A stretch of DNA of 64,000 nt from contig NZ_AP022568.1 in NCBI RefSeq assembly GCF_010727605.1, forward strand, positions 4,340,001 through 4,404,000, given 5' to 3'. Positions 53,355 through 62,508 of the stretch are shown here, in pieces. The notes beneath the pieces were generated by a model, which worked only from the letters and a program-made list of their open reading frames with translations, searched no databases and was not told where the DNA came from. Positions within the stretch are counted from its first letter, which is position 1. Each line of letters opens with the position of its first letter. This DNA comes from Mycobacterium simiae. Lineage in GTDB: Bacteria > Actinomycetota > Actinomycetes > Mycobacteriales > Mycobacteriaceae. Made by a program: the position numbers and the translations under genes.

Positions 53355-55108
53355 GCCGCGCCGAAGGCCAGAAGGACACTCCTGCACAGGATTTGCGGCT
53401 ACCCGGATCAGTCGCCGAGATCCTCGCCAGCCCGCCCGGGCCCAAGATCGGCGCCTTCTTCGACCTGGATGGGACGCTGGTCGCCGGCTTCACCGCCGTC
53501 ATCCTGACCCAGGAGCGGCTGCGGCGACGCGACATGGGAGTGGGCGAGCTGCTCTCCATGGTGCAGGCGGGCCTGAACCACACGCTCGGACGCATCGAGT
53601 TCGAGGATCTGATCGGTAAGGCCTCCGCCGCGTTGGCTGGTCGGCTGCTGACTGACCTGGACGAGATCGGCGAGCGGCTTTTCGCTCAGCGGATCGAGTC
53701 GCGCATCTACCCGGAGATGCGGGAACTGGTTCGCGCCCACGTCGCCCGCGGCCACACCGTGGTGCTCAGCTCCTCGGCCTTGACCATTCAGGTCAACCCG
53801 GTGGCCCGGTTTTTGGGCATCACCAACACCCTGACCAACAAGTTCGAGATCAATGAAGACGGACTGCTCACCGGCAAGGTTGTGAAGCCGATCCTGTGGG
53901 GCCCGGGCAAAGCCGCTGCGGTGCAACGGTTTGCGGCCGAACACGACATCGATCTCAAAGACAGCTACTTCTACGCCGACGGCGACGAGGACGTTGCGCT
54001 GATGTACCTGGTCGGTAATCCACGGCCGACCAACCCCGAAGGCAAGATGGCGGCGGTTGCCAAGCGGCGCGGCTGGCCGATCCTGCGATTCAACAGCCGC
54101 GGCCCGGTGGGGTTGCGACGCCAAATTCGGACCCTGGCCGGCATCGGGTCGATGTTCCCGGTCGCGGCCGGCGCGGTGGGAGTCGGTCTGCTGACCACCA
54201 GCCGCCGGCGTGGCGTCAATTTCTTCACCTCGACGTTCCCGCAGACATTGCTGATGACCGCCGGGGTCAGCCTCAACGTCATCGGCAAGGAGAACCTGAC
54301 CGCGCAGCGCCCGGCGGTCTTTATCTTCAATCACCGCAACCAGTTTGACCCCCTCATCGCGGGCTCGCTGGTGCGCGACAACTGGGTCGCCGTGGGCAAG
54401 AAGGAATTGCAAAAGGACCCGATCATCGGCACCCTGGGCCGGTTGACCGACGGCGTGTTCATCGACCGCGATGATCCGGTCGCCGCGATGGAGACGATGC
54501 GCACGGTCGAGGAGCGCGCCAAGAAGGGGCTGTCGATTCTGATCGCACCCGAAGGCACCCGGATGGACACCACCGAGGTCGGGCCGTTCAAGAAGGGACC
54601 CTTCCGCATCGCGATGGCAGTCGGGATACCGATCGTGCCCATCGTGATCCGTAACGCGGAGCTTGTCGCGGCCCGCAACTCCACCACGATCAACCCGGGC
54701 ACGGTGGACGTCGCGGTGTTCCCGCCGATTTCGGTGCAGGACTGGACGGTTGAGACACTGCCCGAGCGCATCGCTGAGGTACGCCAGCTGTACCTGGATA
54801 CGTTGGCGAACTGGCCGGTGGACGAGCTGCCCGCGGCAGATGTGTACGCCGAGAAGAAGGCGGCAAAGAAAGCCGCGAAGAAGGTGGCAAAGAGGTCGGA
54901 GCCGGCCAAGGCCCCAGCGAAGGGTAAGGGTCCGGCCAAGAAAGCGAAGCCCAAGAAGGCGGCGCCCAAGACCGCTGCGAAATCCCAACCTGCCCAGCAG
55001 CATCCGAATCAATCGGAGGTTGCGCTCAAAGACGGTCAGACGCCGCCGCAGCCGGCCACCGAGCAATCCGACACGGCGATAATTTCCCCGCCCCAAGGGC
55101 GCACGTGA
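53351..55108 (+). CDS. plsC: Bifunctional HAD phosphatase / 1-acylglycerol-3-phosphate acyltransferase PlsC
   Basis: A 585-residue protein. The N-terminal HAD domain has [12 protein letters not shown] (nucleophile Asp) and [11 protein letters not shown] (Mg site), like SerB-type phosphatases. The C-terminal PlsC domain has NHRNQFDPL (HX4D) and [18 protein letters not shown]. It would acylate lysophosphatidate, and the HAD part may remove phosphate. The last ~90 residues are a Lys/Ala/Pro-rich tail (~496-560). Its ATG overlaps the WS/DGAT stop, and its stop overlaps the plsB2 GTG. Confidence 0.95.
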   Translation: MSRAEGQKDTPAQDLRLPGSVAEILASPPGPKIGAFFDLDGTLVAGFTAVILTQERLRRRDMGVGELLSMVQAGLNHTLGRIEFEDLIGKASAALAGRLLTDLDEIGERLFAQRIESRIYPEMRELVRAHVARGHTVVLSSSALTIQVNPVARFLGITNTLTNKFEINEDGLLTGKVVKPILWGPGKAAAVQRFAAEHDIDLKDSYFYADGDEDVALMYLVGNPRPTNPEGKMAAVAKRRGWPILRFNSRGPVGLRRQIRTLAGIGSMFPVAAGAVGVGLLTTSRRRGVNFFTSTFPQTLLMTAGVSLNVIGKENLTAQRPAVFIFNHRNQFDPLIAGSLVRDNWVAVGKKELQKDPIIGTLGRLTDGVFIDRDDPVAAMETMRTVEERAKKGLSILIAPEGTRMDTTEVGPFKKGPFRIAMAVGIPIVPIVIRNAELVAARNSTTINPGTVDVAVFPPISVQDWTVETLPERIAEVRQLYLDTLANWPVDELPAADVYAEKKAAKKAAKKVAKRSEPAKAPAKGKGPAKKAKPKKAAPKTAAKSQPAQQHPNQSEVALKDGQTPPQPATEQSDTAIISPPQGRT

Positions 55109-57456
55109 CGCAATTGGCCGCGGCTAGCAGCACAGTCCTGACCGCACAGGATTCGCTGGTGCTGGCGTCCATGCAGTCCGGCGTCGAAACCCAGTTGGTG
55201 ATGGATTGGCTGGGCCAGCAACGAGCACGTAATCCGGATGTGAAGTTCGATGTGCTCAAATTGCCCGCCGATGCGTCGCCGGCGACGCTGAATCTTCTTG
55301 TCGATCAACTGGCGTCGGGTGAAGACCGTTCCATCGTGCCGGTGCGGGTGTTCTGGCTGCCCGCCCCGGATCGGGGCAGAGTCGCAAAGCTTGCCGGGTT
55401 GCTCCCCGGTTGGGATCCCTACCACCCCAATGCTCGTCGTCAGCGCCACATCGTGCGCAACGACCCGTACCGAGCTCGGGTGGTGGCCGGTGAAGCCGCC
55501 AAGGTGTCCGAACTCCGCGAGCAGTGGCAGGACAGGACCGTCGGCGAGGACGAGCGCGACTTCGCCGAATTCGTGACGCGCCGAGCACTTTTGGCGTTGG
55601 AAAGGGCCGAGTATCGAATACTGGGTCCCCAGTACAAATCTCCGCGGCTGTTGAAGCCCGAAATTCTGGCGTCCACCCGATTCCGCGCCGGACTGAAAGC
55701 CATCCCGGGCGCCACCGTCGACGAGGCGGGCAAGATGCTCGACGAACTGGCCACCGGATGGAGCCGGGTGTCTGTCGATCTGGTTTCCGTCCTGGCCAGG
55801 GCGGTGTGCCGGGGATTCGACCCCGACATCGACTACGACACGTTCCAGGTCGCCGCAATGCGCAACGCGTTGGAAATCCATCCCGCGGTGCTGTTGTTCT
55901 CGCACCGCTCCTACATCGACGGTGCCGTGGTGCCGGTGGCGATGCAGGAGAACCGGCTGCCTCCGGTGCATGTCTTCGCCGGCATCAACCTGTCGTTCGG
56001 CCTGATGGGGCCGCTGCTGCGCCGCTCCGGCGTGATCTTCATCCGCCGCGACATCGCCAACAACCCGCTCTACAAGTACGTCCTGCGCGAATACGTCGGC
56101 TACATCGTCGAGAAGCGGTTCAACCTGAGCTGGTCGATCGAGGGTACCCGCTCGCGCACCGGGAAAATGCTGCCCCCCAAGCTCGGTTTAATGTCCTACG
56201 TGGCCGACGCGTATCTCGATGGTCGCAGCGAAGACATTCTGCTGCAACCGGTTTCGATCGGCTTCGACCAGTTGCACGAGACGGCCGAGTATGCGGCCTA
56301 CGCCCGCGGCGGGGAGAAGACACCCGAGGGCGTGCTATGGCTGTACAACTTCATCAAGGCGCAGGGCGAACGCAACTACGGAAAGATCTACGTCCGCTTC
56401 CCCGAAGCTGTGTCGATGCGGCAATACCTCGGCCCGTCGCACGGCCCGCTGGCCCAAGACCAGGACGCGAAACGTCTTGCGCTGCAGAAGATGTCGTTCG
56501 AAGTGGCGTGGCGGATTTTGCGCGCGACCCCGGTGACGGCGACAGGCCTGGTGTGTGCGTTGTTGCTCACCACGCGTGGCGCGGCGCTGACGCTGGACCA
56601 ACTGCACCACACGCTGCAGGATTCACTGGACTACCTCGACCGCAAGCGCACGCCGGTCTCCACTAGTGCGCTGCGGCTGCGCACCGGCGACGGGGTGCGC
56701 GCGGCCGTCGACGCCCTGTCCAACGGGCACCCGATCACCCGCGTCGACGGCGGGCGGGAACCGGTGTGGCTCATCGCGCCGGACAAGGAACACGCCGCCG
56801 CGTTCTACCGGAACTCCGTCATCCACGCCTTCCTGGAGACCTCGATTGTCGAACTCGCGCTGGCTCATGCCCGCAACGTCGACGGTGACCGCATGGCGGC
56901 TTTCTGGGCGCAGGCGATGCGGCTGCGCGATCTACTGAAATTCGACTTCTATTTCGCCGACTCGGTGGCATTCCGCGCGAACATCGCCGAGGAGATGGCG
57001 TGGCATGACGGCTGGGAAGCGCACGTCGCCACCGGAGGCGAGGAGATCGACGCCATGCTGTTCGCCAAGCGCCCGCTGATGGCCGACGCGATGTTGCGGG
57101 TGTTCTTCGAGGCCTACGAGATCGTCGCCGACGTGCTCAGCGATGCGCCCGCCGACGTCGGGCAGCAGGAACTCACGGAGATGGCGCTCGGAGTCGGCCG
57201 CCAATACGTGGCGCAAACCCGGGTGCGCAGCAGCGAGTCGGTGTCCACGTTGCTGTTCGCCACCGCCCGACAGGTCGTCGCCGACCAGGATCTGATCGCC
57301 CCGGCGCCGGATCTTGCCGAACGCCGAATGGCGTTTCGGCGCGAACTGCGGGGGATCCTGCGCGACTTCGACTACGTCGAGAACATCGCCCGCAACCAGT
57401 TCATCGCCCGCGAGTACCGGGCGCGCGAGGAGCGCGCCGCTCGACGGGCCGGGTAG
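55105..57456 (+). CDS. plsB2: Glycerol-3-phosphate acyltransferase PlsB2
   Basis: A 783-residue GPAT that catalyses the first acylation of glycerol-3-phosphate for phospholipids and triacylglycerol. The catalytic motif is [13 protein letters not shown], followed by [23 protein letters not shown] and [17 protein letters not shown]. The GTG start overlaps the plsC stop by GTGA, so plsC and plsB2 are translationally coupled. The long C-terminal domain of the PlsB family is complete. Confidence 0.96.
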   Translation: MTQLAAASSTVLTAQDSLVLASMQSGVETQLVMDWLGQQRARNPDVKFDVLKLPADASPATLNLLVDQLASGEDRSIVPVRVFWLPAPDRGRVAKLAGLLPGWDPYHPNARRQRHIVRNDPYRARVVAGEAAKVSELREQWQDRTVGEDERDFAEFVTRRALLALERAEYRILGPQYKSPRLLKPEILASTRFRAGLKAIPGATVDEAGKMLDELATGWSRVSVDLVSVLARAVCRGFDPDIDYDTFQVAAMRNALEIHPAVLLFSHRSYIDGAVVPVAMQENRLPPVHVFAGINLSFGLMGPLLRRSGVIFIRRDIANNPLYKYVLREYVGYIVEKRFNLSWSIEGTRSRTGKMLPPKLGLMSYVADAYLDGRSEDILLQPVSIGFDQLHETAEYAAYARGGEKTPEGVLWLYNFIKAQGERNYGKIYVRFPEAVSMRQYLGPSHGPLAQDQDAKRLALQKMSFEVAWRILRATPVTATGLVCALLLTTRGAALTLDQLHHTLQDSLDYLDRKRTPVSTSALRLRTGDGVRAAVDALSNGHPITRVDGGREPVWLIAPDKEHAAAFYRNSVIHAFLETSIVELALAHARNVDGDRMAAFWAQAMRLRDLLKFDFYFADSVAFRANIAEEMAWHDGWEAHVATGGEEIDAMLFAKRPLMADAMLRVFFEAYEIVADVLSDAPADVGQQELTEMALGVGRQYVAQTRVRSSESVSTLLFATARQVVADQDLIAPAPDLAERRMAFRRELRGILRDFDYVENIARNQFIAREYRAREERAARRAG

Positions 57457-57493
57457 CGCGGGCTTTGCCGGCGACCGCCCATACCCTGGACGC

Positions 57494-59530
57494 ATGACGG
57501 GTCGGCAGTCCACAGCCAGGACTCAGGAGATGGTGTGGCCGCTGCTCACCGGCGTCGCGGTGCTGGCCGGCGGCACGGCCGCCGGCATCGGAGCGCTGTC
57601 ACTGGCCGACGCGCTGACCGCCACCGGATTACCCGACCCCGGCCCGGCGACGACACTCGGCCTGCCGTTCGTCCGGGCGGTGGGGGAGATCGCTGCGGTG
57701 CTGGCCGTGGGATCGTTCCTGTTCGCGGCATTCCTGGTGCCGCCGCAGCCGTCCGGCGTGCTGGACGCCGGTGGTTACCGGGTGCTGCGGCTGGGAACGG
57801 TCGCGTCCGCGGTATGGACCGTCTGCGCCATCCTGCTGGTTCCGCTGACGATTTCCGACGTGTCCGGCCACCGGGTGTCCGAGCAACTCGATCCGCTACG
57901 GCTGTGGTCGCTGGCCAGCCTGATCAGCACCGCCTCCGCGTGGCGCTGGACGGCGGTCCTGGCCGCTCTCGTGACGCTGGCCAGCTCGGCGGTGCTGCGC
58001 TGGTCGTGGACCCCGCTGTTGTGCGCGGGCGCGGTGCTCACTCTGATTCCATTGGGCCTGACCGGTCACTCGTCGGCCGGCGGCTCGCATGACCTGGCCA
58101 CCAACAGCCTGCTGATTCACCTCGTCGCCGCCAGCGTGTGGGCCGGGGGCCTGCTGGCGCTGCTGGCCCATTCGCTGCGCGGGGGCGACCACCTCGCGCT
58201 GGCGGCCCGGCGCTTCTCGATGATCGCCCTGTGGTGCTGGGTCGCCATGGCGCTCAGCGGCGTGATGAATGCCCTGGTCCGGTTGTTGCCGTCGGACCTG
58301 CTGACCACCACATACGGGCGGCTGGTGCTGGCCAAGTTCGTCGCGCTGTGCGCGCTGGGCGTCCTGGGCTGGCGGCAGCGCCGGGCCGGAGTCGTTGCGC
58401 TGCAACGCGATCCCATGGCACGCAGGCTCCTGATCAGGTTGGCGCTGGTCGAGGCGGCCCTGTTCGGAGTGACGTTCGGCATCGCGGTCGGGCTCGGCCG
58501 CACCCCGCCGCCGCCACCGCCGAACCCGCTGCCATCGATCCCGGAAGCCGAGATCGGCTATGACTTCGATGGTCCGCCGACCCTGGCCCGCATCCTGTTC
58601 GACTGGCGCTTCGACCTGGTCTTCGGCACGACTGCCATCGTCTTTGCCGCGTTGTATGTGGCGGCGGTGTTGCGGCTGCGCCGTCGGGGCGATCACTGGC
58701 CGGCCGGCCGCATCCTGGCCTGGCTGTTGGGTTGTCTGGCCCTGCTGTTTGTCACCTCATCGGGGGTCGGCCGGTACATGCCGGCGATGTTCAGCATGCA
58801 CATGGCCGCGCACATGGGGTTGTCGATGCTGGTGCCGATCCTGTTGGTGCTCGGCGCCCCGGTCAGCCTCGCGCTGCGGGCGCTGCCCGCCGCCGGACGC
58901 AACGACCCACCCGGCATGCGGGAATGGCTGCTCGCCGCCTTGCACAGTCGGGCGTCGCGGGTGCTGACCAACCCGATCGTGGCCACCGTGCTGTTCGTCG
59001 CCGGGTTCTACGGCCTGTACTTCAGCAGCATCTTCGACGCCGCGGTGGGCAGTCACTCCGGGCACCTAGCGATGAACGTGCACTTCCTGCTCAGCGGCTA
59101 CCTGTTCTATTGGGTGGTGATCGGCGTGGACCCGACACCGCGGCCGATCCCGCCGCTGGCCAAGGTGGGTGTGGTGTTCGCCTCGCTGCCCCTGCATGCT
59201 TTCTTTGGTGTGGAGCTGATGGGCACCCCCACCGTGCTCGGCGAGGCCTACTACCGGTCCCTCGGTTTGAGTTGGCACACCGATCTGCTGGGCGACCAGC
59301 ACTTGGGCGGGGGCATCGCGTGGGCGGCGGGGGAGGTGCCGCTCGTGATCGTGATGCTCGCGCTGCTGGTGCAGTGGGCGCGCAGCGACGAGCGGACCGC
59401 ACGGCGCCTCGACCGGGCCGCCGATCGCGACGACGACGCCGACCTCGCCGCCTATAACGCGATGCTGGCCCAACTGGCTCGAGGCGGCGGGCCGCGGCCG
59501 GAGCCGTCTTCGAGCGATCCGCGAGCGTAA
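57494..59530 (+). CDS. Fused CopD-like / CtaG-like membrane protein (Rv0102-like)
   Basis: A 678-residue protein with about fourteen hydrophobic helices. The first half resembles CopD (VAASVWAGGLLALLAHSLRGG, His-containing). A Pro-rich linker (RTPPPPPPNPLPSIPE) separates it from a caa3-type CtaG domain with FSMHMAAHMGLSMLVPILLV, HLAMNVHFLLSGYLFYWVV and GIAWAAGEVPLV. The histidine and methionine clusters suggest copper handling for cytochrome oxidase. The M. tuberculosis counterpart I recall, Rv0102, is elsewhere in the genome. ATG 57494; the frame is open upstream within plsB2. Confidence 0.85.
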   Translation: MTGRQSTARTQEMVWPLLTGVAVLAGGTAAGIGALSLADALTATGLPDPGPATTLGLPFVRAVGEIAAVLAVGSFLFAAFLVPPQPSGVLDAGGYRVLRLGTVASAVWTVCAILLVPLTISDVSGHRVSEQLDPLRLWSLASLISTASAWRWTAVLAALVTLASSAVLRWSWTPLLCAGAVLTLIPLGLTGHSSAGGSHDLATNSLLIHLVAASVWAGGLLALLAHSLRGGDHLALAARRFSMIALWCWVAMALSGVMNALVRLLPSDLLTTTYGRLVLAKFVALCALGVLGWRQRRAGVVALQRDPMARRLLIRLALVEAALFGVTFGIAVGLGRTPPPPPPNPLPSIPEAEIGYDFDGPPTLARILFDWRFDLVFGTTAIVFAALYVAAVLRLRRRGDHWPAGRILAWLLGCLALLFVTSSGVGRYMPAMFSMHMAAHMGLSMLVPILLVLGAPVSLALRALPAAGRNDPPGMREWLLAALHSRASRVLTNPIVATVLFVAGFYGLYFSSIFDAAVGSHSGHLAMNVHFLLSGYLFYWVVIGVDPTPRPIPPLAKVGVVFASLPLHAFFGVELMGTPTVLGEAYYRSLGLSWHTDLLGDQHLGGGIAWAAGEVPLVIVMLALLVQWARSDERTARRLDRAADRDDDADLAAYNAMLAQLARGGGPRPEPSSSDPRA

Positions 59531-59607
59531 CGGCGGCACGATTTCCGGCGCTCGCGACTTTTCACAGTGACCTTACGCTCGCGCATCTGCGGGGCAGAAT
59601 TGCGGGG

Positions 59608-60402
59608 ATGCAAGTCTTTGCCGTGGACGCCTTCACTGGGCAACCCTTTGCCGGTAACCCGACGGCGGTGTGCCTGTTGGATTCGGGGTGGCCGGCGACT
59701 GAATGGCTCCAGCGACTGGCGAGCGAATTTAATTTGCCTGCAAGCGCATTCATCCACCGCACTCCTGTCAATACGGAGTTGCGTTGGTTCAGTCCTGGCA
59801 GCGAACTCGAACTGTGCGGCAGTGGCACGCTGGCCGCGGCGCACATATTGTGGGAAGTCGGTGACTGTTCGGAAACCCTGCTGTTCACTACCGCTGGCGG
59901 TGTGCTCGGCGCTCGACGAGAGCAGGGTGAACGGATCTCCTTGGACTTCCCGTCCGACAATCTTCGTCGGGTATCGGAACCACCGGGATTGACTGCGATG
60001 CTTGGCGTTAGGCCCATTGCGGTTTGGCGTGGACGGCTGGACATGCTTGTGGAATTGGACTGTGCGCAATCTGTCGCCGGCTTGAACCCAGACTTTGACG
60101 CTCTGGCCAGGCTCGATGCCCGCGGTGTGATCGTCACCGCTCGCGGTGACGCCGATGCTGATTTTGTCTCCCGATTTTTTGCGCCTGCCGCCGGGATAAA
60201 CGAAGACCCCGTGACGGCTTCGGCTCACTGCAGCCTGGGCGCTTACCGGTCAACGATCCTCGGGAAGAAAACGCTTATCGGTTCCCAGTTGTCGGCACGG
60301 GGCGGGCGAGTCGAGGTTCACCTCCGCGATGACCGAGTGAGTCTGACCGGGAAAGCGGTCACCGTGATCAGGGGCGCGCTGGCCATACCATGTGCCATCT
60401 AG
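59608..60402 (+). CDS. PhzF-family protein lacking the usual catalytic residues
   Basis: A 264-residue two-domain DAP-epimerase fold protein. MQVFAVDAFTGQPFAGNPTAV and INEDPVTASAHCSLGAY are clear PhzF signatures. However, the catalytic Glu expected in a LSETAF-type motif is absent (LPASAF), and the following CGHAT is CGSGT. The protein may thus be a non-isomerase relative or use other residues. Base use is more AT-rich than in neighbours (for example around 59725-59785), hinting at acquisition. ATG 59608 is preceded by GGGGATGC-type purines only. Confidence 0.85.
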   Translation: MQVFAVDAFTGQPFAGNPTAVCLLDSGWPATEWLQRLASEFNLPASAFIHRTPVNTELRWFSPGSELELCGSGTLAAAHILWEVGDCSETLLFTTAGGVLGARREQGERISLDFPSDNLRRVSEPPGLTAMLGVRPIAVWRGRLDMLVELDCAQSVAGLNPDFDALARLDARGVIVTARGDADADFVSRFFAPAAGINEDPVTASAHCSLGAYRSTILGKKTLIGSQLSARGGRVEVHLRDDRVSLTGKAVTVIRGALAIPCAI

Positions 60403-60495
60403 TGCTTCGGCGCCCTTATGCACCTGCGCGTCAGTGCGGATTGTGGATGTCGCAGACGAAATCATCGATTCCCAAACAAGTTTGGGTGTTGCGGT

Positions 60496-61747
60496 TTAGT
60501 TGGTGGGTGGTGGTGGTTGGGGTTGGAAGGGTTGGTACCACCACCACTGGGCGCGTTCGCCGGTGGGCCCGGGGCAGGGTGGGACGGCGGGTGGGGGATG
60601 TTGGGGTGGCCGTGCGAGCGATGCTGGACGCAGTGGTTGGCCGGTGCTGTCGGTGATGGTGAGGTGGTCGGCGGGTCCGGTGAGCGTGATCAGGCCGCGG
60701 TGGTGTGCCCGGTGATGGTAGGGGCAGACCAGGACCAGGTTGGCCAATTCGGTGAGGCCGCCGTCTTCCCAGACGCACGACGTGGTGTGCGTGCAGACCG
60801 CGGGTGGCGCCGCAGCCGGGCACCACGCAGGTGCGGTCGCGATGTTCCAGGGCGCGGCGCAGCCGCCGGTTGATCACCCGGGTGCTGCGCCCGGCGCCGA
60901 TGGGCTGGCCGTCGCGTTCGAACCACACCTCACAGGTGGCATCGCAGGTCAGGTATTGGCGTTCGGCGTCGGATAGCAACGGACCCAGATGCAGCGCCGC
61001 GACACGGGCGGCCACATCCAGGTGCACCACCACTGTGGTGTGTTGGCCGTGCGGGCGGCGGGCCGCCTCGACGTCCCACCCGGTTTCGACCAGTCGCAGA
61101 AACGCCTCCACGGTCCCCGGCAGCGGCGCCGCGTTCTCCGAGACGTCCTTGCCATCGGCGTGATCCTGTTTCCATTCGGCGATCAGGGCGTCGCGGTGCG
61201 ACGCCAGTGCCGCGTCGAAGGTCGCCGCCTCCTCGTGGGGAAGTTTGATCCGCCAACACGTGAATTCTTCGTCGGAGGTCTTGGTGATCGACGGCTGCGG
61301 GGCCGGCCCAGGCGCGGGATCGGGTCGCGGTTCGAGTTTGACCGCGGTACGCAACTGGTTGACCGTGGCCACCGAGGCCAGCGCCGCGTAATGCTCGTCG
61401 GATCCCGGCCCCGCCCCGGCGGCGATCACCCCGAGCTGATCCAGCGACAACCGCCCCTCGGCCATGCCCGCCGCGCAGCGGGGAAACTCCGCGAGGCGGT
61501 GGGCGACGGTGGCGATGGTGTGGGCGTTGGCCGATGACGAACCGGTCTTCCAGGCCACCAACGCCGCCACCGACCGCGCACCCGTGAGCCCGCACAACTC
61601 CTCACGCTCAATCTCGGCGGTGATCTGCACAATGCGGGCATCAGCGGCATTACGCTGACCGGTCAACTCCGCCAACTCGCCGAACAACACTTCCAGCCGC
61701 TCCTTAGGGCTCACCCCCACCGCGGCGCAAGACGATGCGATCGACAT
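60496..61747 (-). pseudogene. Frameshifted 13E12/DUF222-HNH endonuclease-type gene
   Basis: ATG 61747 begins a DUF222 region (SPKERLEVLFGELAELTGQR...) typical of the 13E12 repeat family. The C-terminal HNH region starts normally (CVVPGCGATRGLHAHH) and then leaves frame. The expected continuation (VWEDGGLTELANLVLVCPYH) is in the +1 frame. A single extra base near 60772 explains the break. In the shifted frame the family end (CPYHHRAHHRG) closes at 60496, while the unshifted frame runs on to 60431 as low-complexity Arg/Pro. This family is multicopy in mycobacteria and serves as phage attachment target in M. tuberculosis. Confidence 0.82.
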
Positions 61748-61939
61748 AACCCCATCCTCACAACCAGGTACGACAAAACTCGGCCCACAACCCCGCCGCG
61801 CACGGCGCCGCGCGTCGCTATCCACAGTCACGAATCTGTCCACAGACACAGCCGAGCATCGGACCGAATTGCCGGTGACTCGTCGGTGACCCAGCGCTCA
61901 ATGGTCCTCAGTCACGCGCTATACGAAAGGAACCAACTC

Positions 61940-62416
61940 ATGTTCGAAACACCGCTCACCGTCGTCGGCCACATCGTCAACAATCCCGAGCGTCGGCAGG
62001 TCGGAAGTCAGGAGGTCATGAAGTTTCGAGTAGCCAGCAATTCACGCCGCCGCACAGCTGCCGGCGGTTGGGAGCCGGGCAACTCGCTGTTCATCAACGT
62101 CAATTGCTGGGGCAAGTTGGTTACCGGCGTCGGCGCCGCGCTGGGCAAGGGCGCGCCGGTGATCGTGGTGGGCTTCGTGTACACCAGCGAGTACGAGGAC
62201 CGCGACGGCAATCGCCGATCGTCGCTCGAGATGCGGGCCACCTCCGTGGGGCCGGACGTTTCGCGCGCGATCGTGCGTATCGAAAAGCCCGGCTACACCG
62301 GTCCCGACGCCGAATCCGCGACCCCCGACACCGAGGCCGAACCGGCGACCGACGGCGAGTTGGCCGACTCCGCCGACGGTGCCGACGACCGCGGATCGTT
62401 ACCCCTGTCGGCTTAG
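61940..62416 (+). CDS. Single-stranded DNA-binding protein paralogue (Rv2478c-like)
   Basis: A 158-residue OB-fold SSB. FETPLTVVGHIVNNPERRQV, FINVNCWGKLVTGVGAALGKG and VVGFVYTSEYEDRDGNRRSS give the SSB pattern. The C-terminal half is acidic and low-complexity, but ends SLPLSA instead of the DDDIPF-type tip that recruits partners in the main SSB. It is thus a second, accessory SSB. RBS GAAAGGAACC precedes ATG 61940; the open frame from 61886 is longer than needed. Confidence 0.9.
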   Translation: MFETPLTVVGHIVNNPERRQVGSQEVMKFRVASNSRRRTAAGGWEPGNSLFINVNCWGKLVTGVGAALGKGAPVIVVGFVYTSEYEDRDGNRRSSLEMRATSVGPDVSRAIVRIEKPGYTGPDAESATPDTEAEPATDGELADSADGADDRGSLPLSA

Positions 62417-62508
62417 CTGACGGGTCGGGCGTCGGGTTATCGCTGTTGGGTGATGCCTAGGATGGTTCGCGAGATCATTCTCGAAGACTAGAAAGGCAAA
62501 ACCGCGGC

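Noticed and set aside
60431..60495. Extension of the HNH gene in its first frame to 60431
   Set aside because: After the shift near 60772 the residues are Arg/Pro/Thr low complexity. The true family ending is in the other frame.
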